Shown: piece by piece, positions 7,470 to 16,802 of the stretch
Numbering within the stretch: position 1 is the first letter of the stretch
Layout: each line of letters starts with the position of its first letter
Assembly: GCA_017445115.1 (NCBI GenBank)
Contig: JAFSUU010000059.1
Span: 1 to 52,028, forward strand
Direction: 5' to 3'
DNA: 52,028 nt
Source of the DNA: Clostridia bacterium
Lineage (GTDB): Bacteria; Bacillota_A; Clostridia; Oscillospirales; CAG-272
Notes under the pieces: generated by a model
What the model was told of the DNA's origin: nothing
The model's database searches: none
Seen by the model: only the letters and a program-made list of their open reading frames with translations
Position numbers and translations under genes: made by a program

Positions 7470-8363
7470 ATGTTAAAAAGTATGACTGCCTTCGGGCGCG
7501 CAAGAGAAAAGAGCGCGGCGGGTGACCGCGATATAACAGCTGAGATAAAATCGGTGAACGGAAGGTTTCTTGACTGCACCGTAAAACTTCCGAGAGTCTA
7601 TTCTTTTCTTGAGGAAAGGGTAAAAGCCTACCTCGCAGAAAGAGGGATCTCCAGAGGAAAGGTAGACGTTTACATCGGGATCGACATCATAGAGCAGACC
7701 GGACTTTCGGTTTCGCTGGATCACGCGTACACGGAGTCGTATCTTAAAGCGCTCTACGATCTTCGCGACAGCTTCGGTCTACCCGACGATATCACTACCA
7801 TGAGGGTAGCCGCCAACCGCGAGCTTTTCACTTTTGAGAAGCCGGAGGATGACGCGGAGCGCGACTGGGAGGACGTGAAGAAACCTCTGTCGGAAGCTAT
7901 AGATATGTTCCAGAGCGCAAGGGAGCGTGAGGGAGCCAATCTTGAAGCGGACATCCTCAAAAAAGCCGATCTTATAAAGTCGTACGCCGACAGGATAAAA
8001 GAGATCTCGGAGAGCGATATCGCGGGATACGGCGCAAAGCTCGAGGAGAGGATAAAGAAATTCCTTTCGGATTTCGACGTCGAGATCGCCGAGCAAAGGA
8101 TACTCACCGAGGCGGCGATATTCGCCGACAAGGCGGCGATCGACGAGGAACTCGTAAGGCTCGACAGTCACTTCAAAGCGATGCGCGAGATCGTCTCAAA
8201 ACCGGAGCCCGCAGGAAGAAAACTCGATTTTCTGCTTCAGGAGATGAACAGAGAGACGAATACCATAGGCTCAAAGGCAAACAACTCGGAGATCGCTCAC
8301 ATCGTAGTAGATATTAAATGTGAACTCGAAAAGATCAGAGAACAGATACAGAATATCGAATAG
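7470..8363 (+). CDS. yicC: YicC/YloC family endoribonuclease-like protein
   Basis: A 297-residue full-length member of the YicC/YloC stress-induced family, for which RNA-degrading activity has been reported in Escherichia coli. It begins MLKSMTAFGRAREKSA, the family N-terminal signature, includes ITAEIKSVNGRFLDCTVKLPR, and ends with the conserved block RKLDFLLQEMNRETNTIGSK followed by a helix ending in ECELEKIREQIQNIE-type sequence. The C-terminal DUF1732 domain is therefore complete. It is followed by remA and gmk, the usual Firmicute neighbours. The ribosome site is only AAAGAG. Confidence 0.92.
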   Translation: MLKSMTAFGRAREKSAAGDRDITAEIKSVNGRFLDCTVKLPRVYSFLEERVKAYLAERGISRGKVDVYIGIDIIEQTGLSVSLDHAYTESYLKALYDLRDSFGLPDDITTMRVAANRELFTFEKPEDDAERDWEDVKKPLSEAIDMFQSAREREGANLEADILKKADLIKSYADRIKEISESDIAGYGAKLEERIKKFLSDFDVEIAEQRILTEAAIFADKAAIDEELVRLDSHFKAMREIVSKPEPAGRKLDFLLQEMNRETNTIGSKANNSEIAHIVVDIKCELEKIREQIQNIE

Positions 8364-8372
8364 GAGGCAGCC

Positions 8373-8624
8373 GTGAGATTCATCAACGTAGGATATAACA
8401 ATATGGTCAGCGCTGAGAAGATCGTGGCGCTCGTCGGTTTTGATTCCGCTCCGTCGAAACGTCTCGTTCAGGATTCCAAGGATTCCGGCATGGCGGTCGA
8501 CTGCACCGGAGGCAAAAAAACGAAGACCGTGGTCATAATGAACAGCGGTCACGTCATTCTTTCTTCTGTCGAGACCGAAAAACTCGCCGAGAGAGTTGCG
8601 GGAGATACGGAGGCGGCTGAATGA
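8373..8624 (+). CDS. remA: RemA-type regulator (DUF370)
   Basis: An 83-residue DUF370 protein. In Bacillus subtilis RemA is a DNA-binding activator of biofilm matrix genes, located between yloC and gmk as here. It shows the family motifs MRFINVGYNNMVSAEKIVALV, then the SAPSKRLVQDSKDSG and KTKTVVIMNSGHVILSS blocks. The start is GTG (8373) with TAGGAGG six bases upstream. Its stop overlaps the gmk start by four bases (ATGA), implying coupled translation. Whether it controls matrix genes in this organism is not known. Confidence 0.9.
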   Translation: MRFINVGYNNMVSAEKIVALVGFDSAPSKRLVQDSKDSGMAVDCTGGKKTKTVVIMNSGHVILSSVETEKLAERVAGDTEAAE

Positions 8625-9232
8625 AAAAAGGACTTATCGTCGTCATCTCCGGACCTGCGGGAAGCGGAAAGGGGACCGTCGTCAAAGCGCTGCGCCGCAA
8701 ACTGCCCGATCTCGGGCTGTCGGTCTCTGCGACGACGCGCTCACCGCGCCCGGGTGAGGTGGACGGAGAGCATTACTACTTCATAACCAAAGAAGAATTT
8801 GAACGCCGTATCGCGACCGGAGAGATACTCGAGCACACGGTATACTGCGACAACTACTACGGTACGCCGAAAAGTGAGCTTGAGCGTATTTCCGCCGAGG
8901 GGAAAGACATCATTTTCGAGATAGAAGTGAACGGCGCGATCCAGGTCAAAAAGCTTTTCCCGGAAGCTGTGGCGATTATGCTGCTCCCTCCGAGCGCAAA
9001 GCTTCTCGAGTCACGCCTTCGCGGGCGCGGAACTGAGACCGAGGAGGTCATCAAGAACCGTTTGAAGCGCGCGAGAGAAGAGCTGAAGCTGCTTCACCAT
9101 TACGACTACCTCGTCGTCAACGGCGAGGGAATGATCGACGATTGCGCGGAGCTCATCGTCGACATAATCTCCGCGGAACATTCGAAAACTCTCAGAATGA
9201 CCGATTTCGCGGAAAACTTTTTTGAAGAATAA
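8621..9232 (+). CDS. gmk: Guanylate kinase
   Basis: A 203-residue enzyme converting GMP and ATP to GDP and ADP in the cytosol. The Walker A is SGPAGSGKGTVVKAL near residues 11-25. The GMP-binding region has SATTRSPRPGEVDGEHYYF, with the expected Ser, Arg and Tyr residues, and EHTVYCDNYYGTPKSEL. The lid contains SRLRGRGTETEEVIKNRL. Length is standard. It is translationally coupled to remA and followed by rpoZ, the canonical gene order. Confidence 0.96.
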   Translation: MKKGLIVVISGPAGSGKGTVVKALRRKLPDLGLSVSATTRSPRPGEVDGEHYYFITKEEFERRIATGEILEHTVYCDNYYGTPKSELERISAEGKDIIFEIEVNGAIQVKKLFPEAVAIMLLPPSAKLLESRLRGRGTETEEVIKNRLKRAREELKLLHHYDYLVVNGEGMIDDCAELIVDIISAEHSKTLRMTDFAENFFEE

Positions 9233-9263
9233 TTAATAATTTACCCGATATAAGGAGACAGTT

Positions 9264-9536
9264 ATGATTTTCCCGTCAATCAACGATTTAGCACAAAACA
9301 AGTACGACAAGTACACGCTCGTCATCGCCACTGCAAAGTGTGCGAGAGAGATAACGGACGAGTACGTTATCCAGCGCGAGTATGCGGAGAGAAAGATCGC
9401 GAACAAAGAGACCGATAAATCTATCGCCGCTCTTATCAAAAAAGAGTACAGGGATGAAAAAGCGGTCAAAAACGCGGTAATGGGGCTTTACGAAGGAAGA
9501 TTCAAGATCATCGAGCCCGGAAAAGACAACGACTGA
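9264..9536 (+). CDS. rpoZ: RNA polymerase omega subunit
   Basis: A 90-residue omega subunit, which helps fold and stabilise the beta-prime subunit of RNA polymerase. It is recognised by the N-terminal LAQNKYDKYTLVIATAKCAREI segment and by position directly after gmk. The ribosome site is AAGGAGA. In many Firmicutes the next gene is coaBC (dfp); here priA follows directly. Confidence 0.88.
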   Translation: MIFPSINDLAQNKYDKYTLVIATAKCAREITDEYVIQREYAERKIANKETDKSIAALIKKEYRDEKAVKNAVMGLYEGRFKIIEPGKDND

Positions 9537-9580
9537 CAGGCATTTTTTGCCGGCTGAATCTGTTTTGAGGAGGAAAGAGT

Positions 9581-12100
9581 ATGAAAGACGATATCGCAAG
9601 AGTGCATATCATCGATCTGCCGTACTATGCTGACAAGCTTTACGATTATCTCATACCTTTCGATCTTCTGGACAGGGTAGAAGTCGGCTCGCTTATCACC
9701 GTTTCACTCGGCGTCGGAAACAAGCGAATGAGCGCCGTTGTACGCGAGATCGTATCGACGTCGAATTACAGTGAACTGAAATCAGTGCTTTCCGTTTCCG
9801 GGACAGAGCCCCTTCTCGACAAAGAGCAGCTCGAAATGTGCGATTTTCTTAAAGAGCATACTCTTTGCACGTACGGTGAAGCGGTAAGAACGGTTGTTCC
9901 TGCCGCGGCTTTTTCAAAAATCACTTCGTATCTCGAAGCAAATCCCGAAAAGCGGTACGAACCTTCCGGAAAAGATCTGACCGATCGCGCTGTTTTCGTT
10001 CTCAAATTTATCCTCGACAACGGAAAATGTCCGATGTCGAAGCTCATATCGGAATTCGGCGATGACGTTTCAAAAGACGTATCTTTGCTCGTTAAGAAAA
10101 AGTACGTTTTGAGGACGAGCAGAGTTACAGACTCGACCAACGTCAAAACCGTGACGTACGTATCGCCGAAGTTGAGCAAAGAAGACGTCGCGGACATAGT
10201 CTCCGGCGTCTCTGCGATAAGACTTCGCAGCGCGGGACAGCTTTCGGCGCTTCAGGTGCTGTGCGAGACCGGAGAGATCGGCGAGGACGAGCTTTGCAGC
10301 AGTGCGGGGTGTACAAGAGTACACATCTCCTCACTTGAAAAGAAAGGGTTAGTTTCAACGCGAAAGGAAGAGGTCACGAGGAATCCTTATTCCGTCGAAA
10401 AAGTCGACGTACCGGAGATCATCCTTTCCGAAGAGCAGCAAAACGCATACGACAAGCTTGAAAAGCTTTATCTTGACGACGCTCCGAGAGCGGCGCTCCT
10501 TTTCGGAGTTACCGGCTCCGGCAAAACGAGCGTGATAAAAAAGCTCATGGACAGAGCGAGAGCGGACGGGCGAGGCGTCATTATGCTTGTCCCCGAGATC
10601 GCGCTGACTCCTCAGGCGGTAGCGGTATTCTGCTCGTATTACGGCGATGACGTTTCCGTCCTTCATTCCGGACTTTCGAACGGCGAGCGCTACGATGCTT
10701 ACCGCAGGATCCGGGACGGAAGGAGCAGCATTGTCATCGGAACGAGAAGCGCCATATTCGCGCCGCTCAAAAACGTCGGGCTTATCGTCATCGATGAAGA
10801 GCAGGAGCACACGTACAAATCGGATTCCGATCCGAAGTATTCGGCTCACGACGTCGCTCGCTTCAGATGCGGCGAGAGCGGAGCGATGCTGCTTCTTTCT
10901 TCGGCTACTCCGTCGATAGGCAGTTTTTATAAGGCGGTAAACGGAAAATACGAGCTCGTTGAACTTAAAAACAGATACGGCGGCGCAACGCTGCCAAAGG
11001 TTAAGATCTGCGACATGAGACGGGAGAGCGCGGCGGGGAATGACTCGCCGGTCTCGGGAGAACTTCTTGAAGAGCTTGAAGCAACACGCGCAAAAGGCGA
11101 GCAGGCGATAGTTCTCCTCAACAGAAGAGGGTACAACAATTCCGTCGCGTGTATGCACTGCGGCGAGAGCGTGAAATGCCCGAACTGCTCCGTCTCGATG
11201 ACGTTTCACACCTATAGTCTGTTCGGCGATTCCGAGGTCGGCGGACTTCCGAAGAGAGGAAGACGCGGGTATCTCGTCTGCCACTATTGCGGCCATAAAG
11301 AGGCTGTGCCGACGGTCTGCCCGTCGTGCGGAGCCGAAAATTTCAGATACGTCGGATGCGGGACTCAGAAGGTCGAGGAGGAGATAACGAAGCTTATCCC
11401 CGGGATAAAAGTGTCAAGAATGGATATGGACACTACCTCGACAAAGTTTTCTCACGCGGAGATCCTCGAATCGTTCAGACGCGGTGAGGCTGACGTTCTG
11501 CTCGGGACACAGATGGTTGCCAAGGGACATGATTTCCCGAAGGTCACTCTCGTCGGAGTGATGGGCGCAGACGCTTCTCTCTATATTGAAGATTACAGAG
11601 GAAGCGAGCGCACCTTTTCGATGCTGACACAGGTCATAGGCAGAGCGGGAAGACGCGGAGGCGACAAGGGCGTCGCTGTCGTTCAGACGCTGAATCCCGA
11701 CAGCAACGTGATAAGAGACGCCGCTCTCCAGGACTACAGACGGTTTTACGAGAGGGAGATCTCTCTCAGAAGAAGCCTTGCGTTTCCGCCGTTCTGCGAC
11801 ATAGTCCTGCTTACGCTTTCGTCTTCCGACGAGCCGCTTCTTTCAGCGGCGACGGCGAGACTTTCAGAGCGGCTGCGGGAGTATCTGTCCGGTGAATACC
11901 GGGACATTGAGTTTCAGGCGTTCGGACCTTTTGAAAACCCGATTTACAGGCTTTCGAACGTGTGCAGAATGAGAATGGTCCTGAAATGCCGCGTGAACCG
12001 CAGGGTGCGCGAGCTTTTGTCGGTGCTTCTGTTCGAGTTCGGAAAGGTCGGGATAAAAAGGCTGAGCCTCAGCGTCGACATCAATCCCAACAGCATTTAA
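9581..12100 (+). CDS. priA: Primosomal protein N' (replication restart helicase PriA)
   Basis: An 839-residue 3'-to-5' DNA helicase that reloads the replisome at stalled forks. It has the N-terminal 3'-DNA-binding domain, then a helicase core with Walker A LFGVTGSGKTSVI near residue 308 and Walker B IVIDEEQEHTYKSDSDP. The box reads DEEQ where most PriA proteins have DEEH. Zinc-binding cysteines appear as CMHCGESVKCPNCSVSMTFH and later CHYCGHKEAVPTVCPSCG..CG. The stretch between the two zinc clusters carries extra residues (about SLFGDSEVGGLPKRGRRG) compared with the usual short link. Motif VI is QVIGRAGRRG. The coaBC gene that often precedes priA is absent. Confidence 0.95.
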   Translation: MKDDIARVHIIDLPYYADKLYDYLIPFDLLDRVEVGSLITVSLGVGNKRMSAVVREIVSTSNYSELKSVLSVSGTEPLLDKEQLEMCDFLKEHTLCTYGEAVRTVVPAAAFSKITSYLEANPEKRYEPSGKDLTDRAVFVLKFILDNGKCPMSKLISEFGDDVSKDVSLLVKKKYVLRTSRVTDSTNVKTVTYVSPKLSKEDVADIVSGVSAIRLRSAGQLSALQVLCETGEIGEDELCSSAGCTRVHISSLEKKGLVSTRKEEVTRNPYSVEKVDVPEIILSEEQQNAYDKLEKLYLDDAPRAALLFGVTGSGKTSVIKKLMDRARADGRGVIMLVPEIALTPQAVAVFCSYYGDDVSVLHSGLSNGERYDAYRRIRDGRSSIVIGTRSAIFAPLKNVGLIVIDEEQEHTYKSDSDPKYSAHDVARFRCGESGAMLLLSSATPSIGSFYKAVNGKYELVELKNRYGGATLPKVKICDMRRESAAGNDSPVSGELLEELEATRAKGEQAIVLLNRRGYNNSVACMHCGESVKCPNCSVSMTFHTYSLFGDSEVGGLPKRGRRGYLVCHYCGHKEAVPTVCPSCGAENFRYVGCGTQKVEEEITKLIPGIKVSRMDMDTTSTKFSHAEILESFRRGEADVLLGTQMVAKGHDFPKVTLVGVMGADASLYIEDYRGSERTFSMLTQVIGRAGRRGGDKGVAVVQTLNPDSNVIRDAALQDYRRFYEREISLRRSLAFPPFCDIVLLTLSSSDEPLLSAATARLSERLREYLSGEYRDIEFQAFGPFENPIYRLSNVCRMRMVLKCRVNRRVRELLSVLLFEFGKVGIKRLSLSVDINPNSI

Positions 12101-12137
12101 TATTGATCAGAAAAGAATAATTTGACCGGAGAATACA

Positions 12138-12617
12138 ATGGCAAAACTTAATATAGTAAAAGTCGGGGACGACGTGCTTCGCAAAACGTGCCGTCCCGTT
12201 ATACAGATAACGCCGAGAATAAAGACTCTTCTCGACGATATGATCGAGACTCTTCACGAAGCTGACGGCGTCGGTCTTGCCGCGCCGCAGGTCGGCGTTT
12301 TGCGCCGCATTTGCATCGTTGAGTGCGAACCGGGAAAACTCTATGAAATGATAAATCCCGAGATCATCGCCGAAGAAGGGGAGCAGGAGGAGCTTGAAGG
12401 CTGTCTTTCCGTCCCCGGAAAATGGGGATATACCAAGCGTCCGATGAAAGTCACCGTCCGCGCTGCAGACAGAGACGGAAAAGAGTACACCGTCACCGGC
12501 GAGGGACTTACCGCAAGGGCGTTCTGCCACGAGATCGACCATCTGAACGGCGTTATTTTCACTGACTGCGCCGTCAGGATGCTGACCGATGAAGAAATGG
12601 CGGAGTTCGAAAACTGA
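12138..12617 (+). CDS. def: Peptide deformylase
   Basis: A 159-residue iron/zinc hydrolase that removes the formyl group from nascent N-terminal methionine at the ribosome exit. All three family motifs are present: GVGLAAPQVG, EGCLSVPG (metal-binding Cys) and CHEIDHLNG (the HExxH pair and catalytic Glu). Length and motif spacing fit a type 1 enzyme. It is directly followed by fmt, which adds the formyl group, the usual functional pair. Confidence 0.96.
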   Translation: MAKLNIVKVGDDVLRKTCRPVIQITPRIKTLLDDMIETLHEADGVGLAAPQVGVLRRICIVECEPGKLYEMINPEIIAEEGEQEELEGCLSVPGKWGYTKRPMKVTVRAADRDGKEYTVTGEGLTARAFCHEIDHLNGVIFTDCAVRMLTDEEMAEFEN

Positions 12618-12635
12618 GCGCGGGGTGGAATTGAA

Positions 12636-13577
12636 ATGAAGATCCTGTTTATGGGAACTCCGGAGTTTGCAGAGACGATCCTTCGTTCGCTGTATGACGC
12701 CGGAGAGGATATAGTCGGCGTCGTGACTCAGCAGGACAAGCCGAAGGGCAGAGGATATAAACTTGTGCCTCCTCCGGTTAAGGTTTTCGCCGAGGAAAAA
12801 GGGATCCCCGTTTATCAGCCTGAAACTCTGAAAAACGGTGCGTTCGAAAAGACGCTTGACGAGCTTAAACCCGAGATGATAATAGTCGCGGCTTACGGAA
12901 AAATACTTCCGCCGTACATTATAAATTATCCCGAATACGGGTGTGTGAACGCTCACGCATCGATCCTCCCGAAGTATCGCGGCGCGTCTCCGATACAGAG
13001 AGCCATTATGAACGGAGAGCGCGAGAGCGGAGTTACCGCGATGTATATGGACGAAGGGCTTGACACCGGAGACATAATACTTTGCGAAAAAATAATCATT
13101 GATGACGACGATAATTTCGAGACAGTCCACGACAAACTCGCCGCGGCGGGCTCAAAGGCGATCCTCGAGACGGTCGCGAGGGCAAAATCGGGCGACGTTC
13201 CGAGGATAAAGCAAAACGACGCTATGTCCACTTACGCCGCAAAAATCGAAAGACCGGACAGAATAATTGACTTTTCCGATACCGCCGAGGCGGTGCACAA
13301 TAAAATACGCGCACTCTCTCCGTATCCGCGCGCTTTTGCGTATCTTCCCGACGGCAAGACCGTTCAGATAACCTCGTCAAAAGTATGTCGCGGCGCCGAG
13401 TGCGAATACGGCGTCGTGTTTGCAGAGGAGAAAGACGGATTTGCGGTGAACTGCAGGGACGGTGGAATACTCGTCACAGAGGTCATCCCCGAGGGAAAGG
13501 GAAAGATGAGCGCCGCGGATTTTGTTCGCGGCAGAAAGATCTCTGTCGGCGATAAGCTGACGGGCGAGACGGTATGA
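12636..13577 (+). CDS. fmt: Methionyl-tRNA formyltransferase
   Basis: A 313-residue enzyme that formylates Met-tRNA(fMet) with 10-formyl-tetrahydrofolate. It begins MKILFMGTPEFAETIL. The active-site region reads CVNAHASILPKYRGASPIQRAI (catalytic Asn and His), followed by GVTAMYMDEGLDTGDII with the catalytic Asp. The C-terminal tRNA-binding beta-barrel is present (about residues 205-313). Its TGA overlaps the rsmB ATG by four bases, so the two are coupled. Confidence 0.96.
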   Translation: MKILFMGTPEFAETILRSLYDAGEDIVGVVTQQDKPKGRGYKLVPPPVKVFAEEKGIPVYQPETLKNGAFEKTLDELKPEMIIVAAYGKILPPYIINYPEYGCVNAHASILPKYRGASPIQRAIMNGERESGVTAMYMDEGLDTGDIILCEKIIIDDDDNFETVHDKLAAAGSKAILETVARAKSGDVPRIKQNDAMSTYAAKIERPDRIIDFSDTAEAVHNKIRALSPYPRAFAYLPDGKTVQITSSKVCRGAECEYGVVFAEEKDGFAVNCRDGGILVTEVIPEGKGKMSAADFVRGRKISVGDKLTGETV

Positions 13578-14881
13578 AAGAGACGAACGTAAGCGTCAGG
13601 AGCGCGGCAAGGGATTCACTCGTCGCCTTCGCAAAGCACGGAAAATATACGAACCTTGAAGTCGCCTCGACTCTTTCGAAAGAGCGCTTTCCGGACGCGG
13701 ACAGAAAGCTTTACACAAACCTTGTCTACGGCGTCGCGGAGAGGATACCGACACTCGATTTCATAGCGAACGGTCTCTCGTCGAGAAAACTTGAAGCCGT
13801 TGATATCGAAACTCTGACCTGCATAAGACTCGGGCTTTATCAGCTCCTTTATACTGACAGGATCCCCGATCACGCCGCGGTCGCCGAAACGGTCGCGGTC
13901 TCGCCGAAGCGTTCAAAGGGATTCGTCAACGCTCTGCTCAGAGAGTTTATCCGGCGCGATAAAAAATTCGATATTCCGTATCGCGAAGACAGCGCGGAAT
14001 ATATTTCCGTCAAATATTCCTGCCCGGTTCCGATGTGCGCTTTTCTGATCGGAAAGCTCGGCACGGACGGGGCAAGATCTCTTCTTTCATCCGCATTTGA
14101 AAAAAAGTCTGTGACGGTCAGAGTCAATTCTTTGAGGTCAACGGCGGAAGAAGTCATCAAGAGCGTATTTCCGGACGGAAAGATCAGTCCGTACACAGAC
14201 GACGTTATAGATGTTCCGTCTCTTTTCGGCGCCGATATGTCTGACGGCAGATGGTTCGTTCAGGACACTGCGAGCAGGCTCGCGGTCTCGGCTCTCTCGC
14301 CGAAGCGCGGCGAGACGGTGATAGACGTCTGTTCCGCGCCGGGCGGAAAGTCTTTTTCCGCGGCGATAGATATGGAAAACGAAGGGAAGATATATTCTTT
14401 CGACCTTCACGAAAACAAGATAAATCTGATAAAAAGCGGGGCTGCAAGGCTCGGCATCGATATAATCGAAGCGTCCTGCCGCGATGCGTCGGAACCCGAT
14501 GGATCGCTCGTCGGGACGGCGGACCGCGTGATCTGCGATGCGCCGTGTTCCGGGCTCGGAGTCATCGCCAAGAAGCCGGACATCAAATACAAAGATCCGT
14601 CGGAGATAGAGCACCTTCCCGAAGTTCAGCTTCGCGTCCTGAAGGGTGCGTCCCGCTACGTAAAGCGCGGCGGAATTCTCGTCTATTCTACCTGCACCGT
14701 AAATCCCGACGAAAACGAAGGTGTCGTGAAGCGCTTTCTTGAAAATGATCCCGCTTTCGAAACCGAACCTTTTGAAGCAGGCAAAATATCCGCGCCGGAC
14801 GGGATGATCACTCTTCTTCCGGCAAAGCACAATACAGACGGATTTTTCATCTGCAAAATGAAAAGGACCGCCGGAAACTGA
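13574..14881 (+). CDS. rsmB: 16S rRNA (cytosine-967-C5)-methyltransferase
   Basis: A 435-residue S-adenosylmethionine-dependent enzyme that methylates C967 of 16S rRNA. The N-terminal NusB-like RNA-binding domain covers about residues 1-145, with LVYGVAERIPTLDFI and HAAVAETVA. The Rossmann methyltransferase domain has motif I VIDVCSAPGGKSFSAA and the two catalytic cysteines in CDAPCSGLGVIAKKPDIKY and YSTCTVNPDENEGVV. It is fully intact and sits in its normal place between fmt and rlmN. Confidence 0.95.
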   Translation: MKETNVSVRSAARDSLVAFAKHGKYTNLEVASTLSKERFPDADRKLYTNLVYGVAERIPTLDFIANGLSSRKLEAVDIETLTCIRLGLYQLLYTDRIPDHAAVAETVAVSPKRSKGFVNALLREFIRRDKKFDIPYREDSAEYISVKYSCPVPMCAFLIGKLGTDGARSLLSSAFEKKSVTVRVNSLRSTAEEVIKSVFPDGKISPYTDDVIDVPSLFGADMSDGRWFVQDTASRLAVSALSPKRGETVIDVCSAPGGKSFSAAIDMENEGKIYSFDLHENKINLIKSGAARLGIDIIEASCRDASEPDGSLVGTADRVICDAPCSGLGVIAKKPDIKYKDPSEIEHLPEVQLRVLKGASRYVKRGGILVYSTCTVNPDENEGVVKRFLENDPAFETEPFEAGKISAPDGMITLLPAKHNTDGFFICKMKRTAGN

Positions 14882-14890
14882 AGGAGTCGT

Positions 14891-15979
14891 ATGGAGATCT
14901 CACAAACGGAGTATACGTCGGACAAAGCCGATATCCTCTCTATGACAGAGGAAGAAGCGATAGTGTTTTCAACCACGTCGCTTTCGTCCGCCGCATACCG
15001 CGGAGCGCAGCTCTGGTCCTGGATGCAGAAAGGTGTGACGATCGACGAGATGACAAATCTCCCGCTTTCTTTTCGTCGCGAACTGAAAGAAAAAGCGATT
15101 TATAAGCTGCCGAAGATCGTACGCCGTCTCGAATCGAAGATCGACGGAACAAAAAAGTATCTGTTCGAGCTTTTTGACGGAGAATGCGTTGAGAGCGTGT
15201 TCATGAAATACGAACACGGGAATACGGTTTGTGTCTCCTGTCAGGCGGGATGCCGTATGGGGTGCCGCTTCTGCGCTTCAACTCTCAAAGGCAAAAAGAG
15301 AGATCTCGCGCCTTCCGAGATCCTCGGTCAGGTGATAGCGATCTCGCGCGACACCGGCGAGAGAGTCGGCGGTATAGTTATGATGGGGATCGGAGAACCT
15401 TTTGACAACTATGACGCGGCGGTGAAATTCATCCGTCTCGTGTCATGCGAAAAAGGTCTTGGTATCGGCTTGCGCCATATATCCGTTTCGACATGCGGAG
15501 TCGTTCCGGGCATCATAAAACTCGCTTCGGAAGAATTGCCCGTCACGCTTTCGGTATCGCTCCATGCGTCTGACGACGAGACTCGCTCGTCGATAATGCC
15601 GATAAACAACAAATATCACATAGCGGAGCTTCTCGAAGCCTGCAGATATTATTTTGAGAAGACCGGGCGGCGGGTCTCGTTTGAGTACACGCTGATAGCC
15701 GGTAAAAACGACAGCGAAAAAGACGCAAATTCTCTTGCGTCGCTGCTTAAATCAGGTATGCGCTCCCCGTGTCACGTCAATCTGATACGGCTGAACGAGG
15801 TGAAAGAAACCGAGTTCTCCGGGAGCGGAAAAGAGCGTGCCGACGCGTTTGCAAAGAGGCTTTGCGACCTCGGAGTGACCGCGACTGTAAGGCGCAGGCT
15901 CGGTTCTGACATCGACGCTTCCTGCGGTCAGCTCAGACTTCAGGCGGCAAAAGAAAAGGAAACAAACCAAGGGGATTGA
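14891..15979 (+). CDS. rlmN: Dual-specificity 23S rRNA / tRNA adenine-C2 methyltransferase
   Basis: A 362-residue radical-SAM enzyme that makes 2-methyladenosine at 23S rRNA A2503 and in some tRNAs. The iron-sulfur motif is CRMGCRFCAS (CxxxCxxC), following the CVSCQAG strand. The C-terminal resolving cysteine is in DASCGQLRLQ. MMGIGEPFDNYDA and STCGVVPGI are further family signatures. The first ~35 residues are longer and more acidic than usual. The start ATG lies about ten bases after the rsmB stop with GGAG upstream. Confidence 0.94.
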   Translation: MEISQTEYTSDKADILSMTEEEAIVFSTTSLSSAAYRGAQLWSWMQKGVTIDEMTNLPLSFRRELKEKAIYKLPKIVRRLESKIDGTKKYLFELFDGECVESVFMKYEHGNTVCVSCQAGCRMGCRFCASTLKGKKRDLAPSEILGQVIAISRDTGERVGGIVMMGIGEPFDNYDAAVKFIRLVSCEKGLGIGLRHISVSTCGVVPGIIKLASEELPVTLSVSLHASDDETRSSIMPINNKYHIAELLEACRYYFEKTGRRVSFEYTLIAGKNDSEKDANSLASLLKSGMRSPCHVNLIRLNEVKETEFSGSGKERADAFAKRLCDLGVTATVRRRLGSDIDASCGQLRLQAAKEKETNQGD

Positions 15980-16015
15980 CAAATTCTATCCTCACGTGAA
16001 ACGGAGGTGACCCGT

Positions 16016-16771
16016 ATGCAATTTCACGGAAAAAGCGACGTCGGAAGACGTAGAATGAACAATCAGGACAGCTTTGCGGTCAAGCAGTACAAGTGCGGGG
16101 CGGTCATCGGCGTCGTCTGCGACGGTATGGGCGGAGCACACGGCGGCGAGACTGCAAGTCTGACCGCGCTCAGCGCATTTGTCGAAACAGTCGACTCGCT
16201 CATGACGACGCTTACGAAAACGGGCAAAAGACCCGGCGACTGGAAGATCGCAGAGGTCCTCATGGACGCGGTGCGAAACGCAAACTCCACGGTCTATGAG
16301 AGGGCAAAGGAGGACAGTTCTCTCGAAGGAATGGGAACGACTCTCGTATCCTCGCTTGTCTTTGACAAAAAGATATATACGGTCAACGTCGGCGACAGCA
16401 GAATGTATCTCGTCGACGCGGATAAAATAGTACAGGTCACACACGATCACTCTTACGTCCAGTACCTCGTGGATATCGGAAAGATGACCGCGGATGAAGC
16501 GGAGTCTTCTGCAAACAAAAACATCATCACAAGGGCGATCGGCACGGAAGAGGAGATCGAACCGGACATCTATCTCACCGAGATATCGCCGGCGGAAGCG
16601 AATCTGATACACGTTCTGCTCTGTACCGACGGCCTGACGAATCACGTTTCGAAAGAGAAGATCTGCAAGATCATCAATTCCGGCGGAGATTCCGCGGTGG
16701 ACGCCCTGATAGATGCGGCGAACAAGAACGGCGGCAGCGATAACGTGACAGCCGTTTTGATCTCACTATAA
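16016..16771 (+). CDS. prpC: PP2C-type Ser/Thr phosphatase
   Basis: A 251-residue metal-dependent PP2C phosphatase (PrpC/Stp type) that opposes the adjacent PASTA kinase. Motifs in order are the N-terminal MNNQDSF (metal Asp), VCDGMGGAHGGE, GDSRMYLVD, CTDGLTNHV and GGSDNVTAVLI, so all metal ligands appear intact. A GTG at 16007 lies inside the Shine-Dalgarno GGAGGTGA, therefore ATG 16016 is the start. It is followed after 31 bases by the kinase, the standard prpC-prkC pair controlling cell-wall and growth signalling. Confidence 0.94.
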   Translation: MQFHGKSDVGRRRMNNQDSFAVKQYKCGAVIGVVCDGMGGAHGGETASLTALSAFVETVDSLMTTLTKTGKRPGDWKIAEVLMDAVRNANSTVYERAKEDSSLEGMGTTLVSSLVFDKKIYTVNVGDSRMYLVDADKIVQVTHDHSYVQYLVDIGKMTADEAESSANKNIITRAIGTEEEIEPDIYLTEISPAEANLIHVLLCTDGLTNHVSKEKICKIINSGGDSAVDALIDAANKNGGSDNVTAVLISL

Positions 16772-16802
16772 TGACTATGACTGAAAGAGGTCGAAGATAA
16801 TA

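Noticed and set aside
15976..16015. Promoter in front of prpC from the TTGACA at 15976
   Set aside because: No -10 hexamer is found 16-18 bases downstream, so expression is probably from the upstream operon.
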